A DNA stretch of 39,016 bases from Bacteroidota bacterium (GTDB lineage Bacteria; Bacteroidota; Rhodothermia; Rhodothermales; Bin80): NCBI GenBank assembly GCA_026708685.1, contig JAPOUL010000042.1, positions 1-39,016 of the forward strand, in the 5' to 3' direction. Below the pieces are notes generated by a model. The model ran no database searches, was not told the origin of the DNA, and was given only the letters and a program-made list of their open reading frames with translations. How positions within the stretch are numbered: position 1 is the first letter of the stretch; every line of letters begins with the position of its first letter. Below are positions 17,143 through 25,724 of this stretch, piece by piece. Position numbers and translations under genes: made by a program.

Positions 17143-18285
17143 ATGAATCTAAAGTCAACCGATTTGAATCATCCCCCCATTCCAATACGAGATCGCGGGC
17201 CATCTCCCTTTTTTCATGGGAGAGAAGATATTATAGTCAACTTCAGTAGAGTTCTCTCTGACTCTATAAGCCTGAAGGGTGGAACAACCTTTTTGATCCA
17301 AGGGGCACCGGGTGCTGGCAAGACGGCATTACTTGATGTACTGTCTCAGCAAGCAAAGTCTGATGGATGGGAAGTTGCCAAGATTGTGATCAAGAACTTA
17401 CACTCTCCCGCCTCAATGGCACAAGCACTTGAGAAATCATATACGATTGATTCAGAGTATGCCTTAAAGGGCGGTATTAAGTTCATTGAGGGTGGGATTG
17501 TTGAGAGTGTCGCGGGGCATGCAAGTCCTAAGGAAATACTTAAACATTTGGCCCCCAAAACAGGACTGGTCTTAGTTCTTGACGAAGCACAGTATCTACG
17601 AAATCTAAAACAAACTCCTAATGAGAAAAATTTAGTGAGGGATACATTGGACGTGATTCACAATGGTGATTTAGGCCTTCCAGTCATGCTTCTTACTGCG
17701 GGATTGGGAACGACTGAGGCTGCTTATGACTCATTAGGAATTTCGCGATTTGATGGTGATTGCACCGTGCAACTTGGGCGGTTGGATAAGGAGTCAGAGT
17801 GTGCCGTGATTCGAGATTGGCTCACGCAGGCAGGTGGGTCTGTAGGTGATCCGACTAGATGGATTGATTTCATAGCGGGGCAAACGCATGGGTGGCCTCA
17901 GCATATCATCTCCTATATAAAGCCGTCTGTGAAATATCTTGCTTCTCATCATGGCCGTATGACGGGTGAAGGATTGGAGTTTGTACTTGAGAAGGGGAAT
18001 GAATATCGGGAGGAATATTACCAAAAACGCGTGAAAGGCATTGACAAGAAAAAATGTCACATTCTCGCAAAAATATTCGATGGTGTTCCACTGGGAGATA
18101 CGATGGAGCTTGAAGACATCATGTCTGCACTCAAAGAGGAATACTCCGAAGAAGAATCTGGTAAGATCTTCGAAAAAGCACTTGAGCGGGGAATCATTGA
18201 TGAGCGCATAGACGGGGACTATGGCATTCCCATTCCCTCCTTCCATACATGGCTGGTGGATCAATACGTTCGAAACAAAAGCTAA
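17143..18285 (+). CDS. Orphan P-loop ATPase (AAA_16/STAND-like)
   Basis: A 380-residue ATPase of unknown role. An N-terminal FFHGREDIIVNF segment resembles the 'GRE' element that precedes the P-loop in AAA_16/STAND proteins. Walker A is IQGAPGAGKTALL (about 52-64), Walker B is GLVLVLDEAQYL (about 144-155), and a sensor-like segment is VMLLTAGLGTTEA. The C-terminal third, after about residue 290, is Lys/Glu-rich and may form a winged helix (ALERGIIDERIDGDYGIPIP). ATG 17143. Flanking sequence is decayed, and a recombinase relic lies downstream, which suggests horizontal arrival. Beyond the TAA the same frame remains open and protein-like for 52 codons. Possible roles are mobile-element, defence or regulatory NTPase; none can be shown. 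Confidence 0.75.
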   Translation: MNLKSTDLNHPPIPIRDRGPSPFFHGREDIIVNFSRVLSDSISLKGGTTFLIQGAPGAGKTALLDVLSQQAKSDGWEVAKIVIKNLHSPASMAQALEKSYTIDSEYALKGGIKFIEGGIVESVAGHASPKEILKHLAPKTGLVLVLDEAQYLRNLKQTPNEKNLVRDTLDVIHNGDLGLPVMLLTAGLGTTEAAYDSLGISRFDGDCTVQLGRLDKESECAVIRDWLTQAGGSVGDPTRWIDFIAGQTHGWPQHIISYIKPSVKYLASHHGRMTGEGLEFVLEKGNEYREEYYQKRVKGIDKKKCHILAKIFDGVPLGDTMELEDIMSALKEEYSEEESGKIFEKALERGIIDERIDGDYGIPIPSFHTWLVDQYVRNKS

Positions 18286-18444
18286 TCCATCCCACCAGCA
18301 CCGAAGCAGTTACCCGTCAGACCTGAACAGTTGTTGCTCCCACCCAAAAAAGATGATCCACCCGGTGTCAAGAAAGACAAAGGCGATGACGAAGACAAGC
18401 GTGAAGGCAGAGGCGGATTCTCAATGGAACGACAACCGCCCTAA
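18286..18444 (+). other. In-frame, protein-like extension beyond the ATPase stop
   Basis: Directly after the ATPase TAA the same frame runs 52 codons to TAA 18442-18444. It reads SIPPAPKQLPVRPEQLLLPP, KKDDPPGVKKDKGDDEDKRE, then GRGGFSMERQPP. This Pro-rich and then Lys/Asp-rich low-complexity tail looks like the natural C-terminus of a longer ATPase, so the TAA at 18283-18285 may be a recent nonsense change. Readthrough or chance are alternatives. Confidence 0.4.
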
Positions 18445-18475
18445 ACGAAGATTACCTGCAGAAAGATTGGCCCTT

Positions 18476-18616
18476 TCAGCCCCTTATATTCATTGGCGTT
18501 AATGCGTGCGAGAATTCAGGATAGGTGATCGTGATATTTTCTGCCCGCCGAAAGCGATACAGCGTAAACCCGGTTTTCTTCCCTCTCGCGAATAACAGAC
18601 TAGCGTATGATTCCCC
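18476..18616 (-). pseudogene. Unassigned coding fragment next to the recombinase relic
   Basis: On the minus strand, starting at the recombinase stop, a frame reads GESYASLLFARGKKTGFTLY then RFRRAENITITYPEFSHAL and ends with TGA at 18478-18476. It has no start codon and no recognisable domain, but its composition is protein-like. It probably belongs to the same decayed mobile segment. Confidence 0.3.
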
Positions 18617-18741
18617 TAAAACTTAAGATAATCGGAGGACGATTCGGTTGGGCGTGCATGGGTATATTTTGTTGTTGTAGCCAGAGATGCATGTCCCAGT
18701 GTATCCTTGACCAAATGAATCGGTGCACCTTGATCAGTGTC
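18616..18741 (-). pseudogene. C-terminal relic of a tyrosine recombinase/integrase
   Basis: A 41-codon frame ends at TAG 18618-18616. It reads DQGAPIHLVKDTLGHASLA and TTTKYTHARPTESSSDYL. This is the hallmark end of phage/XerCD-type integrases: the LGHAS.. TT motif with its catalytic His (H in GHAS) followed by the nucleophile Tyr (Y in KYTHARP). Immediately upstream a TAA interrupts the frame, and the HxLRH box and catalytic domain are not recognisable, so only the last piece of the enzyme remains. Confidence 0.7.
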
Positions 18742-18861
18742 TTACCTTCAAGTCATCAAAGATCAGATCCTTGATTGTTTTGAAAGAGTACTGGATAACC
18801 TTCCATACGAGCAATACTCCAATCTTTATCCATTTGACACAACATCAGTATAATCATAATT

Positions 18862-20328
18862 ATGAGAAGAATTTCTAAAATACTCGTTGCAAATCGAGGA
18901 GAGATTGCTCTTCGTATCATGCGAACCTGCAAGGTATTAGGGATTGCTACGGTGGCAGTATACAGTGAAGCAGATAGAAAAAGTGCACATGTGGTCTATG
19001 CAGATGAAGCCTATTGTGTTGGACCTGCTCGCTCTTTGGACTCCTATCTGAATGTGGAGAGAATCATGAATGCCGTAAAGAACAGCAAAGCGGATGCGAT
19101 TCATCCAGGGTATGGCTTTTTGTCTGAACGGGCAGAGTTGGCCCATGCCTGCCTGAAACAGGGAATTGTTTTTATAGGCCCACCTGCTCATTCCATAGAA
19201 CAGATGGGAGATAAGATGGTGGCGAGGCAGCTGATGCAGTCCAATGAAGTTCCCGTCATTCCCGGCACAGTGAATGCCATCAGTAATGCTGAGGATGCAC
19301 TCAACATTGCAGATCGTATTGGATATCCCGTACTGGCCAAAGCAGCTGCTGGAGGGGGAGGAAAAGGGATGCGAATCGTTCACGATTCAACGGAAATGGA
19401 ACGTGCACTCAGACTATCACAGAGTGAAGCAGGATCCGCATTTGGAGATTCTCGTATCTTCATTGAAAAATATCTCAAGAATCCCCGCCACATAGAGTTT
19501 CAGATCCTCTCGGATGCACATGGCAGATGCATTCATTTATTAGAACGAGAGTGCTCTATCCAGCGTCGGCATCAGAAGGTCATTGAGGAAGCACCTGCCC
19601 CCCAGATGACGGAGCAGTTGAGATCTACCATGGGAGAAGCAGCCATTCGTGCGGCCATGGCATGCGATTATGTAGGAGCTGGGACAATAGAGTTTTTAGT
19701 GGATCAAGATAGCAACTTTTATTTCATGGAAATGAATACGCGCCTTCAGGTGGAGCATCCAGTGACGGAATTCATTACGGGTCTTGACCTTGTGGCTGAG
19801 CAGATCCGAATTGCCGAGGGAGAGCATTTGCAGTACTCACAAAGCGATATGAATATCAATGGACATGCAATCGAATGTCGAATCTATGCCGAAGATCCAT
19901 CATCTAATTTTATGCCAAACCCAGGAGTCATCACGTTTCATCAGGTTCCGTCGGGGGTGGGTGTTCGGGTAGATTCAAGTATCATAGCAGCTGGAGAAGT
20001 GCCGATCCATTATGATCCGTTGATTTCCAAAGTAGTCACTTGGGGAAATTCACGTGAACAGGCAACTCAGCGCATGATTGCCGCATTGGACGATTATCAG
20101 ATTGCAGGGGTGAAAACAACCCGAATGTTTTGCCAGAGAGTCATGGAGAGTAATGCATGGAGACAGGGACACTTGAGTACGCATTTTATGGAGGAAAACC
20201 CTCAGCTTCTTGAAGAAGGCAAGGATTCATCAACAGAGGTAGCAGCGGTTGCCAAGGTTCTCCTTGGCGGAGAAAGTAGCAAGCAATACCCACTTTCATT
20301 GAATCGCAGCCGCCAAAACATGCCATGA
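18862..20328 (+). CDS. accC: Biotin carboxylase (acetyl-CoA carboxylase subunit AccC / acyl-CoA carboxylase)
   Basis: ATP-dependent carboxylation of biotin on BCCP, the first half-reaction of acetyl- or propionyl-CoA carboxylation. It has 488 residues: N-terminal KILVANRGEIALRIMRT, HPGYGFLSERAELA (about 80-93), the ATP-grasp Gly loop KAAAGGGGKGMRIV (about 159-172), ERECSIQRRHQKVIEEAP and the catalytic EMNTRLQVEHPVTE. It is about 40 residues longer at the C-terminus than E. coli AccC and carries no biotin attachment site, so BCCP must be separate. No accB is adjacent. ATG 18862; a TATAAT at 18849-18854 is so close that it could drive a nearly leaderless transcript. Confidence 0.93.
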   Translation: MRRISKILVANRGEIALRIMRTCKVLGIATVAVYSEADRKSAHVVYADEAYCVGPARSLDSYLNVERIMNAVKNSKADAIHPGYGFLSERAELAHACLKQGIVFIGPPAHSIEQMGDKMVARQLMQSNEVPVIPGTVNAISNAEDALNIADRIGYPVLAKAAAGGGGKGMRIVHDSTEMERALRLSQSEAGSAFGDSRIFIEKYLKNPRHIEFQILSDAHGRCIHLLERECSIQRRHQKVIEEAPAPQMTEQLRSTMGEAAIRAAMACDYVGAGTIEFLVDQDSNFYFMEMNTRLQVEHPVTEFITGLDLVAEQIRIAEGEHLQYSQSDMNINGHAIECRIYAEDPSSNFMPNPGVITFHQVPSGVGVRVDSSIIAAGEVPIHYDPLISKVVTWGNSREQATQRMIAALDDYQIAGVKTTRMFCQRVMESNAWRQGHLSTHFMEENPQLLEEGKDSSTEVAAVAKVLLGGESSKQYPLSLNRSRQNMP

Positions 20329-20467
20329 CATGATTAATCCACAATCGTGGGATAGCAGTAGAGAATCACCAGAGAGACCCAGTGAGTGGTGCAGTTCTCG
20401 TTGGTATGTATGGACAGGGTTGACATGACGACTAAGTCTGCGTATCATCGCTAGATCAATGAGGGTA

Positions 20468-21130
20468 TCAGATTTTTTGGGCGATCGTCAGTCCATCGCC
20501 AATCGGGATCAAGGTTAAATGAACCCTGGAATCTTGATGAAGTTTTTGATTCAGAGCTTGGATGGACTGGGTGGATAAACTCTCCGTTTCGGGATTTGCG
20601 GCATCACCGTCGCGCAGGACATTATCAATCATGATGATCCCACCTGGCCGAATAAGAGTCAGTGAGTGTTCATAGTACAGATCATAACTTTCCTTATCAG
20701 CATCAATGAACGCTGCGTCAAAAGAATTCTGTTTTCCGTCCGCGATGAGCTTTGAGAGCGTCACCGACGCTGGTGCGATGTGTAAGGTAATTCGGTCATC
20801 AACCCCAGCATCAGACCAGTATTTTCGGGCGATACTGGTAAAGTCTTCACTGACATCACACGCGATGAGTTGTCCACCAGGTGGTAGTGCCAATGCCATT
20901 GCTAAGGCAGAATATCCAGTGAAGGTGCCAATTTCCAAAACGTATTGAGCCTGTATCATCCGAAGCAGAGTCGCCATAAACTGTCCCTGATCTGGTGCTA
21001 TTTGCATCTTTGCATCAGGATGATTGGCAGTTTCTTCACGAAGTGCCTGTAGGAGGGGGTGTTCTCGCAGGGAAACATCAAGGATATATTGGCGCAATGG
21101 ATCCGTCAGAGTGAGTGTAGATCTTGACAT
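20468..21130 (-). CDS. SAM-dependent O-methyltransferase (CCoAOMT-like, class I)
   Basis: A 220-residue methyltransferase of the catechol/caffeoyl-CoA O-methyltransferase family, which methylates hydroxyl groups with divalent metal help. SAM motif I is VLEIGTFTGYSALAMA (about 69-84), motif II LIACDVSEDFTSIA; the metal-binding Asp is in FDAAFIDADKESYDLYY and the second acidic segment in IIMIDNVLRDGDA. It has a typical length and no signal peptide. It is last in the minus-strand run ruvA, asparaginase, trmB, this gene, 12 bp after trmB. The substrate is unknown. Confidence 0.92.
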   Translation of the reverse strand: MSRSTLTLTDPLRQYILDVSLREHPLLQALREETANHPDAKMQIAPDQGQFMATLLRMIQAQYVLEIGTFTGYSALAMALALPPGGQLIACDVSEDFTSIARKYWSDAGVDDRITLHIAPASVTLSKLIADGKQNSFDAAFIDADKESYDLYYEHSLTLIRPGGIIMIDNVLRDGDAANPETESLSTQSIQALNQKLHQDSRVHLTLIPIGDGLTIAQKI

Positions 21131-21142
21131 GTGTAGGGGAGA

Positions 21143-22096
21143 TCAATAATAGGTAGAAGAGAGTTGCAGATCCTGCTTTATGAGCCATTGAGTGATGGCT
21201 TGAATCGCTTCACTGGATCCACGGGTGGCAATAGGGTTTCCAAAATTCATGATACTCAGAAGCAGATCAGAACCTGTGGTATCTGAGGGACGAAGTTGTA
21301 TCATTAAATCCTGAACCAAATCGGGCTCGTGGGATCGGGCAATAAAGATCATCCCGTCTTTACCAATGACATTCAGGGCATCCAGAATCACCACATGCCC
21401 ATTTGAAAATCGGTGAACGATCTTCTCAAATTGATGAATCGCAGGAATAGTGCCGTTTAAAAGTGCGTGATGCATACGTTCTTCTTTATGAATATTGGGA
21501 GGAAGGTCGGGTGCATCTGAACGATGTTTTTGGATATGCACATAATGAAAGCAACGCCCAGATTGTTTCCATTTACGGGCATACTTGGTATGTAGAACAT
21601 GTTTGGGAGGAGGTTTTTGCGTCACCAAGAAATACCCAGATTCTTCAGCGAAAGTGATGGCTTCGTCGAAATAGGGGGCATGATCTGTCGTAAAGTGAAG
21701 CACGCCATCCTGGACAAGTTTTAAGGCAAGAAGTTTAAAGAATGAGGGTTGCAGTAGCCGCTTGTCGGCATGTCGGTTTTTGTGCCATGGATCGGGGAAA
21801 TTGACATACATGTGGGTGAGGCTATCATGATTTAAGATGTTTCTCAATAGAAACAATCCACTCCCATGATAGAGTTGAATGTTGGTCAACGAGGTTCGTT
21901 TCAAACGTTTGAAAGCACGCGTCACTGAACCGCGGGAGAGATCCGCACCTATAAAATTCCATTCAGGGTGGGCTTGAGCCATCTGCTTCAAAAATCCACC
22001 ATCACCAAATCCAATTTCAAGAACAAGAGGGGCATTACGTTCAAACAGCTCCGTATTGGACGAGGGGAATGAGAGTTTGGATACATCAAGGAACAT
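21143..22096 (-). CDS. trmB: tRNA (guanine-N7-)-methyltransferase with C-terminal extension
   Basis: Makes m7G46 in the variable loop of tRNAs using SAM. The N-terminal 200 residues are TrmB: VLEIGFGDGGFLKQMA (26-41), NFIGADLSRGSV, and the family signature VNFPDPWHKNRHADKRLL, with TTDHAPYF after it. At 317 residues it is about 100 longer than most TrmB. The C-terminal part (from about 200, GHVVILDALNVIGKDGMIFI and so on) is unlike known catalytic domains and recalls the extended TrmB of some deep-branching bacteria. ATG 22096, 8 bp after the asparaginase stop; translation is likely coupled. Confidence 0.92.
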   Translation of the reverse strand: MFLDVSKLSFPSSNTELFERNAPLVLEIGFGDGGFLKQMAQAHPEWNFIGADLSRGSVTRAFKRLKRTSLTNIQLYHGSGLFLLRNILNHDSLTHMYVNFPDPWHKNRHADKRLLQPSFFKLLALKLVQDGVLHFTTDHAPYFDEAITFAEESGYFLVTQKPPPKHVLHTKYARKWKQSGRCFHYVHIQKHRSDAPDLPPNIHKEERMHHALLNGTIPAIHQFEKIVHRFSNGHVVILDALNVIGKDGMIFIARSHEPDLVQDLMIQLRPSDTTGSDLLLSIMNFGNPIATRGSSEAIQAITQWLIKQDLQLSSTYY

Positions 22097-22104
22097 GTTC
22101 TATC

Positions 22105-23142
22105 TCATTCAAAAAGATAGGCCATCTCAATCAGCCGGGCTCCATTCTGATCAGCCACGGCCATCTGACCAGCCCCGCGTATGCGTGCTCCTGCTACATC
22201 ACCATGCTTATTGAGTGCATAGAAGGAAACGTTAAAGGCAGGTTCATTTTCATCATTTTTCAGTCGGGCCAAATGTGTGTTCTGTGTGATACGTTCACAT
22301 GCATAGATGCACGCGTCTTGCGGGCTGTCTCCCATGCGCATACGTTCTACAATCAGGAAGCTACTGCAGTTTTCGAGATTTGCTTCGCCTCGGCCAGTAG
22401 AACCAGCTGCACCTACTTCATTGTCGCAGTAGAGGCCAGCACCAATGATAGGGGAATCTCCAACTCTACCAGGAAGCTTAAAGGCTAGTCCACTGGTCGT
22501 TGTGACGCTACTAATATTGCCTTGAAGGTCAATCGCAGAGCAGTGGATGGTGCCCCAGTGTTCTTCGTTGCGCATGATGGCTTCCCCTAAATCAACATCA
22601 TCGGGTCCGTGGGGAGGCAGGTAATCATCACGGTTAGAGAGATTCTCACGCCACTGAACCCATAATTCTCGGGCCTGATTGGTCAGCAAATCTTCTTGGG
22701 TGAATCCATGCGTGCGGGCAAATTGCTGTGCACCGTCTCCTACCAGAAGAACATGATCTGTACGTTCAAGGACAACTTTTGCGACCCTTGAGGGGTATTT
22801 GATTCCCTGAAGTGAAGCAACTGCACCCGCCCGGCAGGTGGGCCCATGTATGACGGCAGAATCTAATTCAACAACCCCCTCGGCATTAGGAAGTCCACCA
22901 TAACCGACGGTCAGGTCGTCTGGATCTTCTTCCACCAGATTCACTCCTGCAATGACCGCATCTAGGGCATCCGCTCCCTGATTGATTTCCTCCACCGCAC
23001 GGGCTACGGCTCCTAATCCATTTTTACTGGCGATCGCAAGAGGGCCAGCGAACGAAGTGGTTGTTGGACGAAGTGCAGCCATCGTGCCTGCGACGGCACT
23101 GTTGCGGATAAATTCGCGACGAGTGTGTGTGGATCTGATCAT
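22105..23142 (-). CDS. Tat-exported Ntn-hydrolase: N4-(beta-N-acetylglucosaminyl)-L-asparaginase family
   Basis: Isoaspartyl peptidase/aspartylglucosaminidase family enzyme made as a proenzyme that cuts itself before a Thr nucleophile. The predicted nucleophile is Thr198 in HWGTIHCSAID, followed by SVTTTSGLAFK and the Gly-rich GRVGDSPIIGAGLY and STGRGEAN substrate loops. The N-terminus carries a twin-arginine signal (HTRREFIRNSAVAGTMAAL), so it is exported folded to the periplasm. It has 345 residues, normal for the family. The likely role is release of asparagine from glycoasparagine, i.e. scavenging of glycoprotein material. It lies between ruvA (34 bp) and trmB (8 bp) on the same strand. 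Confidence 0.9.
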   Translation of the reverse strand: MIRSTHTRREFIRNSAVAGTMAALRPTTTSFAGPLAIASKNGLGAVARAVEEINQGADALDAVIAGVNLVEEDPDDLTVGYGGLPNAEGVVELDSAVIHGPTCRAGAVASLQGIKYPSRVAKVVLERTDHVLLVGDGAQQFARTHGFTQEDLLTNQARELWVQWRENLSNRDDYLPPHGPDDVDLGEAIMRNEEHWGTIHCSAIDLQGNISSVTTTSGLAFKLPGRVGDSPIIGAGLYCDNEVGAAGSTGRGEANLENCSSFLIVERMRMGDSPQDACIYACERITQNTHLARLKNDENEPAFNVSFYALNKHGDVAGARIRGAGQMAVADQNGARLIEMAYLFE

Positions 23143-23176
23143 GATGGTATATTATTGGGTAGAATGATAAAGGGAG

Positions 23177-23758
23177 TCACTGACTTAAAGCCAATTGAAC
23201 CATTTCCTCGGCGGTATTGACATCAGGATATGAGCGCATGACTTTACGGATCAACTGTTCAGCTTTCGGTCTGGAAAGCCCAAGTGTCTCCAGAGCTGCA
23301 AGAGCATCGGTTCTGGCACTGGCGATTCCAAACTCTTCACCCTGTTCAAGATCTAACTCACTGATTCGGTCAATTAGCTCTACGACCAATCTCTCCGAAG
23401 TTTTTCGCCCCACTCCACTGATCCTCTGCAACATGGCAGGTTGTCTTGATGAGATATACTGAACCAGATCTTCAGGTGAATGGGTAGACAGTGCAGCGAT
23501 CGCTATACGAGGTCCAATTCCCGAAACCCCAAGAAACAGTTCAAAAAGTGCACGCTCCCCTAAAGTGACAAATCCGTATAACTGTTCCCGATCCTCTCGA
23601 GTATAATGATGTGTGAGCAAACGCACCTTTTTTCCAGTATCAGGCAATTTGTCAGAAGTTGACATGGGTATGAAAATTCGGTATCCAACTCCCTGCACAT
23701 CAATGATTGCATGGGCAGGTCCTTTTCCAGTGAGGATTCCTTCAATGTACTCAATCAT
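23177..23758 (-). CDS. ruvA: Holliday junction branch-migration protein RuvA
   Basis: Binds four-way junctions as a tetramer and loads RuvB. It has 193 residues from ATG 23758: OB-fold (MIEYIEGILTGKGP, residues 1-65), two helix-hairpin-helix motifs (GVSGIGPRIAIAAL about 72-85 and ISGVGRKTSERLVVEL about 107-122), and the C-terminal domain III that contacts RuvB (ALAALETLGLSRPKAEQLI). Upstream in-frame codons exist but would overlap murJ; the M-I-E-Y start is the canonical RuvA start. The gene is divergent from murJ, with only 20 bp between start codons. ruvB and ruvC are not in the window. Confidence 0.95.
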   Translation of the reverse strand: MIEYIEGILTGKGPAHAIIDVQGVGYRIFIPMSTSDKLPDTGKKVRLLTHHYTREDREQLYGFVTLGERALFELFLGVSGIGPRIAIAALSTHSPEDLVQYISSRQPAMLQRISGVGRKTSERLVVELIDRISELDLEQGEEFGIASARTDALAALETLGLSRPKAEQLIRKVMRSYPDVNTAEEMVQLALSQ

Positions 23759-23778
23759 GGGCGGATAAAATATTTTAG

Positions 23779-25473
23779 ATGAATATACTACAGATTTATC
23801 AACCCAAGGGTCATAAATCAAAACAAAAAAAAGAGGAACAGAGTTATGCTCCTCTGGTGGCCTTGGGAATCCTGACGAGTCGCTTTTTGGGCTTGGTGCG
23901 CTGGAGTATTATAGCCCGTTACTTTGGCAGTGGTCCTCAGGCGGATGTACTGAGGGCGGCATTTCAGGCTCCGAATGCTTTGCAGAATCTTCTTGGTGAA
24001 GGGACCATGTCTGCCGCCTTCATTCCAGTGTACAGCAAAATGCTGGACGAGGGAAGGCTTGAAGCTGCTGGTCGATTTGCAGGGAGTATTCTGGGCTTGA
24101 TGATCGCAACGGTCAGCGTAGGCGTATTGTTGGGTATATGGCTAGCACATCCACTCTGCTCTATCTTGATGCGAGGATTTGTGGGGGATGCTGCGGAGGT
24201 GGCAGCGGGCATACGAGAAATTGACAGGCTTTTACTTGCCGTTGACATGGTTCGGATAGCATTCCCAATGGCAGGAATGTTGGTTCTTTCTTCATGGGCA
24301 CTTGCGGTTCTCAATAGTCATCGACTGTTTCATATTTCCTATTTCGCACCGATCCTTTGGAACATAGTGATTATTGTATCACTGACCAGTGTTGCATACA
24401 TGACAGGGTATAATTTTGTGGGACACGAAAATTATTATCTACCAGAAACGCTTACGCAGCTGCTGATTACGGTGTTTGTTTCGGGGACAATTGGGGGACT
24501 GCTTCAGTTTGTCATCCAGTTGCCAGCCGTCTTTACGGTCATGAAGGGGTTTCGGCTGAGCTTGTCTACGCATGTAGAGGGTGTGCGTAACGCCCTGCGA
24601 GCCGTTGGGCCTGCCATTGCAGGGCGAGGTGTGGCTCAGCTATCTGCCTATGTGGATATCTTACTGGCAACGCTCCTTGTTCAGGGTGCTGTCGCGTCCA
24701 TCGGATATGCTCAGGTACTATACATTTTGCCCATTTCTCTCTTTGGACTATCGGTTGCAGCCGCTGAGTTGCCCGAGCTGTCGCGTCTTGCTACTAAGAA
24801 CATGACACGGATGGCGGATCGGATTGCTGCCGGGTTACGTCAGGGGTTGTTTTTGGCTATTCCAACCGCATTGGGGTATATCTCGTTAGGGTATGTCATT
24901 ATTCGGTTGATTTATGAAGGTGGACTTTTTGATGCTGATGACAACTGGCTGGCCTATATCATCTTGGCGGCATACAGTACAGGGTTGCTGGCCACGGTAG
25001 GCAGTCGTCTGCTACAAAATGGATTCTGGGCACTTGAAGACACGAAAACTCCTGCACGTTTAGCTGCAGTAAGGGCAGTCATTTCGGTTACGATCGCCTT
25101 TCCAGCGATGTTTGCACTAGATCAGTATTCTGTATCACTGATTCCAGGAGTGGAGACATCACCACTGTATTTTGGTGCAGTAGGGCTGGCACTTGGGAGT
25201 TCGGTGGCGGCTTGGATTGAGTGGTGGCTATTGCAGCGGGGACTTCGCCAAAAGCTGCAGATCGACTTTGTTCCGTGGAATGCAATAGGCACCATGATGC
25301 TGTTTGTAGCGATTGCGCTACCTCCTGCTTATGCTGTATGGTATTTCACACAGGGATGGTTTTCACTGTTGCATGCGGCCTTGGTGGTCGGTGTTTTTGC
25401 AGGAGGTTATTTGGGTCTAGCGTACTATAGGAAAATGCCAGAACTAAAGGCCTGGATTAAAATTTACAAGTAG
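23779..25473 (+). CDS. murJ: Lipid II flippase MurJ
   Basis: Inner-membrane MOP-superfamily flippase that moves lipid II to the periplasmic face for peptidoglycan assembly. It has 564 residues with about 14 TM helices. The N-terminal signature is LTSRFLGLVRWSIIARYFGSG followed by ADVLRAAFQAPNALQNLLGE and GTMSAAFIPVYSK, all diagnostic of MurJ. Arg and Glu residues in the central cavity are present in those segments. ATG 23779 gives a longer cytoplasmic start (about 28 residues, Lys-rich) than E. coli MurJ. It is divergent from ruvA. No terminator is evident after the TAG. Confidence 0.95.
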   Translation: MNILQIYQPKGHKSKQKKEEQSYAPLVALGILTSRFLGLVRWSIIARYFGSGPQADVLRAAFQAPNALQNLLGEGTMSAAFIPVYSKMLDEGRLEAAGRFAGSILGLMIATVSVGVLLGIWLAHPLCSILMRGFVGDAAEVAAGIREIDRLLLAVDMVRIAFPMAGMLVLSSWALAVLNSHRLFHISYFAPILWNIVIIVSLTSVAYMTGYNFVGHENYYLPETLTQLLITVFVSGTIGGLLQFVIQLPAVFTVMKGFRLSLSTHVEGVRNALRAVGPAIAGRGVAQLSAYVDILLATLLVQGAVASIGYAQVLYILPISLFGLSVAAAELPELSRLATKNMTRMADRIAAGLRQGLFLAIPTALGYISLGYVIIRLIYEGGLFDADDNWLAYIILAAYSTGLLATVGSRLLQNGFWALEDTKTPARLAAVRAVISVTIAFPAMFALDQYSVSLIPGVETSPLYFGAVGLALGSSVAAWIEWWLLQRGLRQKLQIDFVPWNAIGTMMLFVAIALPPAYAVWYFTQGWFSLLHAALVVGVFAGGYLGLAYYRKMPELKAWIKIYK

Positions 25474-25724
25474 ACGGTTTGGAGGAGTGGGGCATATCAC
25501 GGTCAAAGAGATTAAGTGAACCATATGGGTGAAGATATGTGATCGCTTTGATATTTTCCAAAGAATGCACAATAGATGATCTTCATCGTCGGTACATCTA
25601 TTCCAGTTATATCATCATTGAGGAGGTTTTTATGCTCCTATCGTGAAGATGGTAAATTCAAGTTTTCTGATCAGTGAGATTTTCCTAACCTTTTTGAGAT
25701 TCTAATATTTTTACTGCGTAATTG

